From NCBI RefSeq assembly GCF_004349065.1, contig NZ_SMKZ01000014.1:62001-126000 (forward strand): a stretch of DNA of 64,000 nt, in the 5' to 3' direction. This document shows, piece by piece, positions 36,301 to 44,157 of this stretch. The stretch comes from Jiangella asiatica. Its GTDB lineage: Bacteria; Actinomycetota; Actinomycetes; Jiangellales; Jiangellaceae. The notes beneath the pieces were generated by a model. It made no database searches. It had not been told where the DNA came from and saw only the letters and a program-made list of their open reading frames with translations. Position numbers and translations under genes: made by a program. Numbering within the stretch: the first letter of the stretch is position 1; each line of letters begins with the position of its first letter.

Positions 36301-36500
36301 CGAGGCGCCGTCGTATCGATGCCCAGCGGGTCGCTCAGGTGGTCGGTGGTGAGGCCGGCGGCACGGAGCGGGCCGTGGCCCGCCGCCGGCTGGCTCGACT
36401 CCGTCTGGCCGGCTGCCGGCTGACCGGCGGCTGCCGGGGACGGCGTGGCGGCCAGCGCCGCGGCACCGGCGACGCCACCGACGAACGTTCTCCGGCTCAT
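33378..36500 (-). CDS. Tat-exported GH78 alpha-L-rhamnosidase-like protein
   Basis: This protein of about 1040 residues starts with a Tat signal (MSRRTFVGGVAGAAALAA). Fibronectin-like and rhamnosidase N-domains follow (TTDHLSDPLGIDTTAPRFGW, YHWAVRVWDESG), then the barrel and a C-terminal beta domain. The active-site loop reads DNAPMYTKIGWTSST, where most GH78 enzymes have acidic residues (DxxxRDERLGWTGD); this may change or abolish activity. ATG 36500 is chosen because the frame upstream is occupied by a 27-bp palindrome. It may attack rhamnosides outside the cell. Confidence 0.85.
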   Translation of the reverse strand: MSRRTFVGGVAGAAALAATPSPAAAGQPAAGQTESSQPAAGHGPLRAAGLTTDHLSDPLGIDTTAPRFGWLLEGGGSDRYQSAYQLLVASGTGRLRDGRGDVWDSGRVESGEQTAQVYAGPPLRSRTRYHWAVRVWDESGRRGPWSEPAWFETALLTEDEWSGRWIGTGLEVPRPTRTLAPGGYEAVPLLPGHTLGQTFVSVSPLAAVAVLLSTADESAGCRITLRRDGPDGELVASDVVTGLGGGEAQGRLDLPVEAQPGTFYLELSEAAGELGWQGGSSPDDYPYGAAVVDGEADETVPDRWLYGLPPDPPADPLLRHEFDLPGPVESARLRLCGLGLAVAWLNGERAGDARLSPPPTDYDRRVLYTTHDVTGLLRTGRNAIGVALGRGFFATRAPDSDGSNLARWVTEPRLTAVLEVTLAGGDRVIVTSGPDWRVIEGPTTYDGVLTGETYDARVAVRLNGWSEPGYDDGAWRAAPEVPGPGGRLVAHPLDVIRAADEVEPVEVRRLDEHTRLYDFGVVLAGWVRISGRLPADAVVSALYSEKIGPSGRIEVGAPGGVNNPSIVGRFNVDEYVAAGRGRETWQPSFTYKGFRYVEVTAPREVDVVAVTVQSDLAETMDLRLDDPELQWIADAFRQTAINGLHGYPDNAPMYTKIGWTSSTYRATAPMLYQLGMAGLFAKWLDDIRLCQEPDGEVTVYAPHGIPWHGGLLTPSSTGVYPYLVRRYWLTYGDRTVPERHFDAVARYVDWLLGRIGDEPAPDHFGDWYPPLHGAEHGSPQAPEGGEIVGTVYTIQTLRDAVALAELVGDDGRAAGWQARLDRLTTLLTERFLDPATGVYTTSLPAAGYRQTSNAVPLAFGLVPPEHAAAVAANLAADVQARGRHLDTGALGTGALPFALSDHGRSDLAHAVLNRRTYPSYGFLRSLGASTFWESWEVDSRGNNDATLSLAVQWLVERAAGVEPLEPGWARFRVRPGAVETLPAASITVRTVRGPVGLAWRRRDGGVLAVDLSVPVNAVAEVVLPDGSGREVGSGRHRFTG

Positions 36501-36508
36501 CCGCGCGC

Positions 36509-36535
36509 GGTTGTATCGCATGATGCGATACAACC
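36509..36535 (-). promoter_or_regulatory. 27-bp perfect palindrome, operator of the GH78 gene
   Basis: GGTTGTATCGCAT and its exact complement flank a single G. It lies nine bases upstream of the GH78 start, where a repressor would block transcription or initiation. The shape TTGTATC...GATACAA suits GntR- or LacI-type regulators. No second copy was noticed in the window. Confidence 0.8.
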
Positions 36536-36626
36536 AAGCGGCGCCTTCAGATCGGCGTCAGATCGACGTCATGCGGCTTTACAGCAGGTCACCGCCGGGC
36601 ATCGAGGCTCGGCGGGCCGGTGAGGT

Positions 36627-36926
36627 CTACGGGGTGGGACGCGGCTGCGGGTCGGCGCTCGGCGTGGCCGGCTGCGCCGGGGCGGCAGGCGTGTCGGCCA
36701 CCGTGTCCGCGGTCGGCGGGACTGGGGCGTCCGGGGTGACCGGCGGGGCCTGGGTGGTCGGCGCGGGCGTGGTGCCGGCCTCGGCGGGACGCTGCTGCAT
36801 CTCGGTCTTGAAGATCCGCAGCGACTGGCCGATGCCACGGGCCATGTCCGGCATCCGCTTGGCGCCGAAGAGCAGGAACACGACGATGAGTCCGATGATC
36901 AGCTCAGGTGTACCGATGCTGGGCAT
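36627..36926 (-). CDS. tatA: Twin-arginine translocase subunit TatA
   Basis: The 99-residue protein begins [20 protein letters not shown], a single membrane helix, followed by the hinge [20 protein letters not shown], the amphipathic helix diagnostic of TatA/B. A Pro/Thr/Ala-rich tail follows. The short length and FGAKRMPD favour TatA over TatB. It is a component of the export channel for folded, RR-signal proteins. Its neighbour downstream is a Tat-exported GH78 protein, though the operator between them suggests separate control. No tatC is nearby. Confidence 0.92.
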   Translation of the reverse strand: MPSIGTPELIIGLIVVFLLFGAKRMPDMARGIGQSLRIFKTEMQQRPAEAGTTPAPTTQAPPVTPDAPVPPTADTVADTPAAPAQPATPSADPQPRPTP

Positions 36927-37034
36927 GTGGTCACTTCTTCCTGACAGGTACCGGTCCACCCCATCGTACGCCGCCACCGGCACGGGTAAGGTTGGCGCCG
37001 ACCAGGGGGACACCGTCGGAGGGAGGTCGAGGCC

Positions 37035-37463
37035 GTGACCGGACACCGGTCCGGACGACGCCTGCTCCCCAGGAGCGGGTCGTTCTCAGCCGTCCTCTTC
37101 TCCGGCGTCCTGATGATCCTGTCCGGTGCGTTGGTGCTGCTCTCGGCCGCCCTGCCGGCAGCTGCGGGCCAGGGCTCCGGGTCACGCGGCAGCGCCGTCG
37201 AGGTCGGCGGCGGCGCCGAAGACACCACCGCACCGCCAGCCGCACCGTCCGTCGACGGAGTCGACGAGCGCGCCGGCACCGTCACGGTCACGGCGCCCAC
37301 CGGCAAGCTGGGCTACGCACCGCCGGCCGCGGCCGGCACCGAGGTCGACCCTCTCGACCTGTTCACCCTCGGGGCCGGCGACGGTCGCGGCGACGATGCG
37401 CCGGCCGAGGTCTCCTGGGCCGCCACCGACCCCGACCGGGGACCGCCGGCGAACCGGCAGTAG
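37035..37463 (+). CDS. Hypothetical secreted or membrane-anchored protein
   Basis: The 142-residue protein has a basic N-terminus, one hydrophobic segment (about residues 18-40, [20 protein letters not shown]) ending in ALPAAAGQ like a signal peptide, and a low-complexity Gly/Ala/Asp-rich rest without cysteines. No family is recognised. It lies 78 bp upstream of the fused secDF gene on the same strand and may share its transcript. Its GTG start is divergent from tatA. Confidence 0.6.
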   Translation: MTGHRSGRRLLPRSGSFSAVLFSGVLMILSGALVLLSAALPAAAGQGSGSRGSAVEVGGGAEDTTAPPAAPSVDGVDERAGTVTVTAPTGKLGYAPPAAAGTEVDPLDLFTLGAGDGRGDDAPAEVSWAATDPDRGPPANRQ

Positions 37464-37541
37464 ACGCTCCCTGCCCTCGCTTTCCTCCCCTGCCTGGCCG
37501 CGCCACTACAGCCCGCCGGGCACGCTTCCTGGAGACCCACT

Positions 37542-39980
37542 GTGGATCGCATGTCCGCGCTCTACCTCTTCATAGGTGCCATTGCCGTCATCCTCGGCAC
37601 GTACAACCTGCTGCGCCATCGTGCCAAGCGTCGCGGCACCGACCCGCCGGACGGCAGCCGGGTGTTCCGCGCCGTCGTCGCGTTCCTGGTCCTGACCGGG
37701 TCCGCGTTCGTCACCCTGACCAGTAGCCCCAACCTCGGGCTCGATCTGGAGGGCGGCGCCCAGATCGTCCTGGAGACGCAGGACTCCGACACCGTCCAGG
37801 CCGACGCCGAGTCCACCGACCGGGCTCTGGAGGTGCTGCGCCGCCGGGTCGACGCGCTCGGCGTCTCCGAGCCGTCGTTGAGCCGGTCCGGCGACCGGCG
37901 CATCATCGTCGAGCTGCCCGGCGTCTCCGACCCGCGGGACGCCTCGGAAGCCCTCGGCCAGACGGCCCAGCTGACCGTCCACCCCGTCCTCGGCTACGAC
38001 ACCTCGAGCATCCCGACGGAGACCCCGACCGAGACCCCCGCGCCGACGGAGACCCCCGCGCCGGAGACCCCGAGCGAGGACTCGATCGTGCTGCCCGACG
38101 AGTCGGGGCAGCCGCTGCTGCTGGCCCCGTCGGCGATGACCGGTGAGGAGATCAGCGGCGCCGACGCCGTCTTCGACGTCAACCAGGGCGGCTGGCTGGT
38201 CACCATCGACTTCACCGGCAGTGGCGGCGACACCTGGGCGCAGCTGACCAGCGACGCGGCCTGCCAGCCGGAGGGCGACCCGACCCGTCGCATCGCCATC
38301 GTGCTGGACAACGAGATCATCTCCTCGCCCAACGTCACCAGCTCGGTGGCGTGCGGCGTGGGTATCCGCGGCGGCCAGACCCAGATCACCGGCGACTTCG
38401 AAGAGGACGAGGCCAAGGACCTGGCCGCCCTGATCAAGGGCGGCGCGCTACCCGTTCCCGTCGAGGTCGTGGAGCAGCGCGTCGTCGGCCCCACGCTCGG
38501 CGACGCGGCCATCGAGGCCAGCGCCTGGGCCGCGATCATCGGCATGGGCCTGACCGCCGTCTTCATCGCGATCGCGTACCGGCTCTTCGGTGTCATGGCC
38601 ATCCTCGCCCTGGTCGGCTACGCGGCCATCGCCTACGCCGCGCTCAGCGCGCTGGGCGCCACGCTGACCCTGCCCGGCCTGGCCGGCTTCGTGTTGGCCA
38701 TCGGCATGGCCGTCGACGCCAACGTGCTGATCTTCGAACGAGCACGGGAGGACTACGTCGACGGCAAGACCAAGAGCCTGCGCGGCGCGGTCCAGAGCGG
38801 CTTCAAGAACGCGCTGTCGGCCATCGCCGACTCCAACGTCACCACCCTGCTCGCGGCGGCCCTGCTGTTCTTCCTCGCCTCCGGACCGGTCCGCGGCTTC
38901 GGCGTGACGCTGACCATCGGTGTGCTCGCGTCCCTGCTGTCGGCCCTGGTGCTGAGCCGGGTGCTGTGCGAGTGGCTGGCCGACCGGAAGTGGCTGCGCA
39001 ACCACCCCGACGCGAGCGGTCTGGCCCACCACGGTCGGGTGCGTCTGTGGCTGCGCCGGCGCAACCCGCAGCTCATGGCCCGGCCGGGCCGGTGGCTGAT
39101 CATCTCCGCGCTCGCGGTGGTTGTCGGTGGCGCGGGCATCTTCGTGCGCGGGCTGGACTACGGCATCGAGTTCACCGGCGGCCGGCTGGTCGAGGTCTCC
39201 ACCACCGAGCAGCTGGACGTCGACGACGCCCGCGACGCGGTCGCCGAGGCCGGGTTCCCGACCGCCATCGTCCAAGAGTCCGGCGACGACGACATCACCG
39301 TCCGCGCCAGCGACATGGACGACGACGGCGCCGCCGCCGTCGTCGAGACCCTCGGCGAGCTCGGCGGCGGCTCGGAGCTCATCCGCGACGAGCTGGTCGG
39401 TCCGAGCCTCGGCGACGAGCTGCGCCGCAACGCGATCATCGCGCTGTCGGTGGCCCTGGTCGCCCAGCTGGCCTATCTGGCGATCCGGTTCCGCTGGACC
39501 TTCGGCACCGGCGCCGTCATCGCGCTGTTCCAGAACGCCATCGTCACCCTGGGCATCTTCGCCTGGATCGGCAAGCCGATCGACGGCATCTTCCTGGCCG
39601 CGATGCTGACGATCATCGGCTACACGGTCAACGACTCCGTCGTCGTCTTCGACCGCATCCGCGAGACCTGGACACGCAAGGAGGGCGAGGACTTCGCCCA
39701 GGTGGCCAACACCGCGATCCTGAACACGCTGCCACGCTCGGTGAACACTGGCGCCAGCACGCTGTTCATCCTTCTCGCGCTGCTCTTCCTGGGCGGCGAC
39801 TCCCTGTCCGACTTCGCCCTAGCGCTGGTGCTGGGCATCCTGATCGGCACCTACTCGTCCAACTTCACCGCAACGCCACTGGCGATCACACTGGAGCGGA
39901 AGAAGCCCGCCCCGCCGCCGCCGGTCAAGAAGGCCGACAAGCGTAGTCGGGAAGACCCCAACTACGGCGCCGTGGTCTGA
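37542..39980 (+). CDS. secDF: SecDF fusion, protein translocation accessory (RND type)
   Basis: The 812-residue protein joins SecD and SecF in one chain. SecD elements are PNLGLDLEGGAQIVLET, LRRRVDALGVSEPSL and the helix block around residues 320-480. SecF elements are GLDYGIEFTGGRLVEVST and the C-terminal helices with TVNDSVVVFDRIRE. It uses the proton gradient to pull secreted proteins outward after the SecA step. The periplasmic P1 region holds a Thr/Pro/Glu repeat (TETPTETPAPTETPAP). An extra N-terminal helix (residues 6-22) precedes the normal first helix. GTG 37542 or ATG 37551 may start it. A strong terminator follows. Confidence 0.93.
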   Translation: MDRMSALYLFIGAIAVILGTYNLLRHRAKRRGTDPPDGSRVFRAVVAFLVLTGSAFVTLTSSPNLGLDLEGGAQIVLETQDSDTVQADAESTDRALEVLRRRVDALGVSEPSLSRSGDRRIIVELPGVSDPRDASEALGQTAQLTVHPVLGYDTSSIPTETPTETPAPTETPAPETPSEDSIVLPDESGQPLLLAPSAMTGEEISGADAVFDVNQGGWLVTIDFTGSGGDTWAQLTSDAACQPEGDPTRRIAIVLDNEIISSPNVTSSVACGVGIRGGQTQITGDFEEDEAKDLAALIKGGALPVPVEVVEQRVVGPTLGDAAIEASAWAAIIGMGLTAVFIAIAYRLFGVMAILALVGYAAIAYAALSALGATLTLPGLAGFVLAIGMAVDANVLIFERAREDYVDGKTKSLRGAVQSGFKNALSAIADSNVTTLLAAALLFFLASGPVRGFGVTLTIGVLASLLSALVLSRVLCEWLADRKWLRNHPDASGLAHHGRVRLWLRRRNPQLMARPGRWLIISALAVVVGGAGIFVRGLDYGIEFTGGRLVEVSTTEQLDVDDARDAVAEAGFPTAIVQESGDDDITVRASDMDDDGAAAVVETLGELGGGSELIRDELVGPSLGDELRRNAIIALSVALVAQLAYLAIRFRWTFGTGAVIALFQNAIVTLGIFAWIGKPIDGIFLAAMLTIIGYTVNDSVVVFDRIRETWTRKEGEDFAQVANTAILNTLPRSVNTGASTLFILLALLFLGGDSLSDFALALVLGILIGTYSSNFTATPLAITLERKKPAPPPPVKKADKRSREDPNYGAVV

Positions 39981-39999
39981 GCCCAGACTGGTTGGAGGG

Positions 40000-40026
40000 A
40001 CGGTACCCGCTCGGGTACCGTTTCCT
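40000..40026 (+). terminator. Rho-independent terminator of secDF
   Basis: ACGGTACCCG and CGGGTACCGT form a perfect 10-bp stem with a CT loop, followed by TTCCTC. It lies between secDF and the tRNA gene. Confidence 0.8.
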
Positions 40027-40031
40027 CTCCT

Positions 40032-40108
40032 GCCCGAATAGCTCAGCTGGTCAGAGCAACCGCCTTGTAAGCGGTAGGTCGTCGGTTCGAATCCGACTTC
40101 GGGCTCCA
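40032..40108 (+). tRNA. tRNA-Thr(TGT)
   Basis: The gene folds as a full cloverleaf: acceptor GCCCGAA with TTCGGGC, D arm AGCTCAGCTGGTCAGAGC, anticodon arm CCGCC-TTGTAAG-CGG with anticodon TGT, and T arm GTCGG-TTCGAAT-CCGAC. Discriminator T and an encoded CCA end follow. TGT reads ACA and other ACN threonine codons. Confidence 0.97.
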
Positions 40109-40242
40109 CCTGCGCAGACGCTGGTGGCGCCTGCGCGACAAGATCGCCAGACAGCCAACGGGTGGAGCAGGGCTGTCGCATGAATGCTTGCTGTAGCAAG
40201 CGCGCCGGAGGATCACGGCGGGACACGCCCGTGCGGCGCCGT

Positions 40243-40331
40243 TGATCATCAACGTTGGGCGACATCACCAGGACTTCTGGTGCGTCACCATGCTTGCATC
40301 CCTGAGGAAGCACCAGAAGCCCTGGTGATGT
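40243..40331. repeat. Palindromic intergenic repeat, copy D (type 2 / type 2 arms)
   Basis: ACATCACCAGGACTTCTGGTGC (22 bp, 40262-40283, written here only for position) pairs with 40310-40331 with one mismatch, around a core CACCATGCTTGCATCCCTGA. The left flank TGATCATCAACGTTGGGCG (40243 on) also occurs in altered form at copy E. It lies between tRNA-Thr and the convergent MFS gene. Confidence 0.82.
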
Positions 40332-40434
40332 GCGCTCCCCCTCGCACCATAGGCGGCATCGGCCCACCTCCGAGCGTTACACGATGCGACGCGGGGAAGC
40401 CGGCTGGCGGAGCGGCACGAACGGTAGCGGTTCT

Positions 40435-41748
40435 TCACGGCCGCTCTCGACGACGGCGGCGGCGGGCGGCGATGACGTCGCGGATGGGCGGGACGACGAC
40501 GCCGTGTTCGGCCATCCGGCGGCGGACCAGGTGGCGGGAGCGCAGGATGCCGGCCAAGCCCACCGTCCACACCACGTACTGCACGCACAGCGCGATCCGG
40601 AAGTCGTCCAGATCGTACTGACCGGAGCCGCCGGTGCGGGCGTCGAGGACCAGGCCGATGGCGAGGATCGTCAGCAGCGAGGCCAGGAAGCCGCCGACGT
40701 TGACGATGCCGGTGGCCGTGCCCAGCCGGTTGGCCGGGTTGAACGTGCGGGCGAAGTCGAACCCGATCATTGATCCCGGTCCGCTCAGTGCCAGAGACAG
40801 CACGAGCAGCACCAGCAGCCAGGCCGGCGCCTTGCTCGGCCACAGCAGCACCGCCGTCCACGCGCCGGCGTTGGTCCCGACGACGCCGAGTACCAACCAC
40901 GACCGCCGCAGCGGATGCCGCTGCACCATGACACCGATGAGCGGGCCGGCCATCACGCCGGCGACGACGGTGAGGGTGAGCATCGCGCCGGCGAACGACG
41001 GTGACATGGCCTCGCCCGAGACCAGGAACGGGTATCCCCACAGCAGCGCGAAGACAGTGCCGGAGAACTGGGTGGTGAAGTGCGCCCACATCCCCAGCCG
41101 CGTGCCAGGGTGCTGCCACGCCGTCACGAGGTCGCGGCCGAGATGCCGCATGGAGCCGTCCTGGACCGGCGCAGACCGTGTCGACGGCGAATCGCGCAGC
41201 GCCGAGAAGGCGAGGACCCCGACCAGCACACCCAGGGCCGCCGCCGACCCGAACGCCGAGCTCCAGCCGTACGCGTGCAGCACCGCGACGAACGGCACCG
41301 CCGAGAGCACCTGGCCCGCCTGGCCGACCAGTCCGGTCAGCTGGGTCATCACCGGCACCCGGCCGGGCGGGAACCACCCGGCCACGATCCGCAGCACGCT
41401 CACGAACGTCAGCGCGTCCCCGGTGCCGACGAGCACCCGGCCGGCCGCGGCAACCGGCACCGACGTCGCCAGCGCCAGCGTGACCTGCCCGGCGGCCATC
41501 AGCACGGCACCGGCAGCGACCAGCAGCCGGCCGCCGACCCGGTCCAGCAGCAGCCCGATCGGGATCTGCAGCCCGGCGTAGACGAGCAGCTGCAGGACGA
41601 CGAACGATGCCAGGACGCTGGCGGAGAGGTCGAACCGCTCGACCGCGTCCAGCCCCGACACCCCGAAGGATGTCCGGTGGAGCACGGCCACGATGTAGGC
41701 GGAGACGCCGACGGCCCAAATGGCCCAGGCCCGGCGTGGAATCGACAT
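40435..41748 (-). CDS. MFS transporter
   Basis: The 437-residue protein has twelve predicted helices. GLLLDRVGGRLLVAAGA matches the MFS loop 2-3 signature, and the second half contains FNPANRLGTATGIVNVGGF, a pattern close to anion/organic-acid or nitrate-type carriers of the superfamily. ATG 41748 precedes the first helix (AWAIWAVGVSAYIVAVLHR). The substrate is not identifiable. An arginine-rich C-terminal tail ends the protein. Confidence 0.88.
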   Translation of the reverse strand: MSIPRRAWAIWAVGVSAYIVAVLHRTSFGVSGLDAVERFDLSASVLASFVVLQLLVYAGLQIPIGLLLDRVGGRLLVAAGAVLMAAGQVTLALATSVPVAAAGRVLVGTGDALTFVSVLRIVAGWFPPGRVPVMTQLTGLVGQAGQVLSAVPFVAVLHAYGWSSAFGSAAALGVLVGVLAFSALRDSPSTRSAPVQDGSMRHLGRDLVTAWQHPGTRLGMWAHFTTQFSGTVFALLWGYPFLVSGEAMSPSFAGAMLTLTVVAGVMAGPLIGVMVQRHPLRRSWLVLGVVGTNAGAWTAVLLWPSKAPAWLLVLLVLSLALSGPGSMIGFDFARTFNPANRLGTATGIVNVGGFLASLLTILAIGLVLDARTGGSGQYDLDDFRIALCVQYVVWTVGLAGILRSRHLVRRRMAEHGVVVPPIRDVIAARRRRRRERP

Positions 41749-42105
41749 CAGACGCACATTGTCCAATGGCGTGCGAAGGACCCGGCACCCCGGGATGGAG
41801 TGCCGGGCCCTCCGACGTCGGTCACGAGGGCATGTGACCATCCCGGCCGCGGGTTTGATTTCAGGCGGTCCCCGCGACCGGACATGGCGATCCAAGGACC
41901 ACCACGATCAGGAATGCGTCTTTCCGTTCGTACGCACGACAAATCCGCACCGCCGGATTCGGCCCGGATCAGGTTTGCAGAAAGAGCACGGACACGCATG
42001 CCGACGCGCCCGCCACAATCGCCGTGTTGCCCGTTTTCGCGGCAAAGGTCAGAAAAGATCGGCCGATCGGATGATGTCCGGCGGGCCCGATTTCACGGCC
42101 CGAAT
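41749..42105. other. Intergenic region with a hairpin, no gene seen
   Basis: The 357-bp gap contains a hairpin GACCCGGCACC...GGTGCCGGG-like stem at about 41788-41816 (GACCCGGCAC with GTGCCGGGCC), which could be part of the MFS leader. The rest is relatively AT-rich near 41930-42060 and shows no conserved frame or motif. Confidence 0.4.
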
Positions 42106-43470
42106 TCACAGCGACGAACGGTCGGCGAGCAACGACGCGTCCGGGACGGGGAGGTCGTCGACGACGGGCCGCTCGGGGGTGTCCGGCAGCAGCTCCGGCA
42201 CGGCCTCGAGGTCGCCGGCCAGGCCCGGCTGGTCCACGGGCATGGTGACGTCCAGGTACGGCACCCCTGGCGGCGCGGCAGGCACCTCGTATGTCACCCC
42301 CGGCGCCGACGGCGTGCCGTCCGGGCAGACCGCGGCGGCCAGCGCGTCCGGCGCGACCGAGGCGGCACCGTTGTCGAGCAGGCAGGTCCCCGACGACGGC
42401 GTCCGCTCGCTCGACGCGTCCACGATGTCAACGCCGTTGCCGGCGAACCGGTTGGAGCGGAACTGGTTGTCCAGGGCCGGCACGTCCTCCGCGCCACTGA
42501 GCACGCTGCCGGCCGCTGCGTTGCCGCCGATCAGGTTGCGCTCGATGACGTTCTCCTGACCGCCGCTGATCCCGATGCCGACACCGAAGCCGCCTTCGGC
42601 CTGCGCCGGCGAGTCGGCCTGGACGTTGTCGGTGACGACATTGGCGACGACGAGGTTGTCGCGTTGCGGGACGAACGCCTCCTGGTAGTCCGAGGTCAGC
42701 GTCAGCCCGACGCGGTTGCCGGAGAGCCGGTTGCCGGTGATCAGCACGCCGCCGCTGGCGTTGGCGTTCTCGAAGCCGACGGCGTTGCGCTCGGCGACGT
42801 TGCCGGTGACGACGGCGTCGCACTCGATGCACTGACCCAGGTAGAAGCCGGAGTCCGCGCCGCCGGAGGCGTAGCTGTCGACGATGGCGCCGTGCTGGGC
42901 GTGGAACGCGTAGATGCCGTACAGCCCATTGTTGCTGGCCGTGACGTTTCGCACCTCGTAACGCTGCAGGAGCTCGGCCTCCGGGTCTTCGCTGGAATAG
43001 ATGTCACCCGGCACGTTGCCCTGCGCGTCGTGCACGCCGGAGATCAGCACCCCGGCCAGTGTGTTGCGCACCGCGGTCAGGTTCTGCACCCGCACCCCGT
43101 CCGCCACCCCGAGCACCCCGATGGCGCGCTCGCCCTCACCGTCGATGACGACGGCATTGCGGTCGGCGCCGCGGATGGTGACGTCGGCGGTGTCGACGAC
43201 GACCGACTCGCGGTAGGTGCCCGGCCCGATGAGCACCATGCCGCCGGCCGCGACCTGCTCGACCGCCTCGCCGATCGTGGCCGCGTCCTCGGGCACCCGC
43301 ACCAGACTGGACCCGCCTCCCGTGGCGGACGGGTCCGCGGAATCACCGCCGGGGTTTTCGTCGCCATCGTCTGAACAAGCGGCCAATGGCGACAACAGCA
43401 GAACGGAGATGACGACAAGAGGGGACAATCGGCGCACGGAGACCCCCGCGCCGCGCACGTGACGATTCAC
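42106..43470 (-). CDS. Lipoprotein with right-handed parallel beta-helix (NosD-like)
   Basis: The 454-residue protein has a lipobox ending in Cys32 (LLLSPLAAC), an acidic linker, and a domain built of short beta-helix coils. GGMVLIGPGTYRESVVV, DVTIRGADRNAVVIDGEG, VTASNNGLYGIYA and GVLITGNRLSGNRVGL are typical PbH1/NosD coils. It is displayed outside the membrane as a lipid-anchored protein and may bind or cleave polysaccharide; no catalytic residues can be singled out. The 123 bp upstream are AT-rich with TAAAAT-like hexamers suitable for a promoter. Confidence 0.85.
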   Translation of the reverse strand: MNRHVRGAGVSVRRLSPLVVISVLLLSPLAACSDDGDENPGGDSADPSATGGGSSLVRVPEDAATIGEAVEQVAAGGMVLIGPGTYRESVVVDTADVTIRGADRNAVVIDGEGERAIGVLGVADGVRVQNLTAVRNTLAGVLISGVHDAQGNVPGDIYSSEDPEAELLQRYEVRNVTASNNGLYGIYAFHAQHGAIVDSYASGGADSGFYLGQCIECDAVVTGNVAERNAVGFENANASGGVLITGNRLSGNRVGLTLTSDYQEAFVPQRDNLVVANVVTDNVQADSPAQAEGGFGVGIGISGGQENVIERNLIGGNAAAGSVLSGAEDVPALDNQFRSNRFAGNGVDIVDASSERTPSSGTCLLDNGAASVAPDALAAAVCPDGTPSAPGVTYEVPAAPPGVPYLDVTMPVDQPGLAGDLEAVPELLPDTPERPVVDDLPVPDASLLADRSSL

Positions 43471-43593
43471 CAGATGTTTTCCCTATTGGACGGGTTCACT
43501 ATTAGTTATTTTACCCATCCAGGAAATTGCGGAAGGCAGTTCGCGGCATTCTCGAATGCCCGGAATGCACGCGCGCCGGACCGGCGCCAGCCG

Positions 43594-44034
43594 TCAGGTC
43601 GCGGCGGCGCGGATGTAGGAGGAGAGGGAATCGCGCTCGACCTCGAGCTCGGTGATGCGGATCTTGACGACGTCGCCGATACTGACGAGTCCGTCCAGCC
43701 GGCCCTCGTCGGTGATCACCGGCACGTGCCGGAACCGGCCCTCCGTCATGGCCGCGGCCAGCTCGTCGATGTGCGTCCCGAGCACGCAGGTCTGGACCTC
43801 CGACGTCATGATGGCCGAGACCGGCTCGGAGAGGATGGCCGCACCGCGGGCGGCCAGCGCGCGGACGATGTCGCGCTCGGAGACGATTCCGTTGATCGTG
43901 CTGCCGTCGGACGACACGACCACCGCGCCGATGCGGTTCTCGGCCAGCACGGTCAGAAGGCTGCGGACGTCGGTGTCGGGCGGCACGGTGACAACAACCT
44001 TGCCCTTGTTCCGGATGATGTCGGAGATTCGCAT
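43594..44034 (-). CDS. Two-CBS-domain protein
   Basis: The 146-residue protein consists of a tandem CBS pair: VPPDTDVRSLLTVLAENRIG to GIVSERDIVRAL is the first, and IMTSEVQTCVLGTHIDELAA to LVSIGDVVKIRI is the second. A C-terminal helix follows. Such stand-alone modules bind adenine nucleotides and sense energy state or act as small regulators. ATG 44034 has GAGGAGG six bases upstream. It is divergent from nothing and follows the LacI gene on the same strand after a hairpin, so it is probably transcribed alone. Confidence 0.9.
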   Translation of the reverse strand: MRISDIIRNKGKVVVTVPPDTDVRSLLTVLAENRIGAVVVSSDGSTINGIVSERDIVRALAARGAAILSEPVSAIMTSEVQTCVLGTHIDELAAAMTEGRFRHVPVITDEGRLDGLVSIGDVVKIRITELEVERDSLSSYIRAAAT

Positions 44035-44112
44035 CGGGGCCTCCTCGCCGGCACGGAGCACACCTGGTGCCTTTGAACCGTACGGCCAATCGGCCGATCA
44101 GGAAAGGGATCC

Positions 44113-44153
44113 GAACTTCCCGCGGGCGGTTTGCCCAGGTTTTTCGGAAGTTC
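44113..44153 (-). terminator. Hairpin at the 3' end of the LacI gene
   Basis: GAACTTCC (44113-44120) pairs with GGAAGTTC (44146-44153), with an inner GGGC/GCCC stem. It ends five bases beyond the LacI stop codon on the minus strand. Confidence 0.5.
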
Positions 44154-44157
44154 TCAG

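Noticed and set aside
37999-38075. Thr/Pro/Glu-coding repeats in secDF considered as a frameshift-prone defect
   Set aside because: The frame is intact through both SecD and SecF; it is only a low-complexity linker.
41080-43374. 764-codon open frame spanning the MFS and beta-helix genes on the other strand
   Set aside because: It crosses a gene boundary and an intergenic gap with no change in its low-complexity composition, as expected for a shadow.
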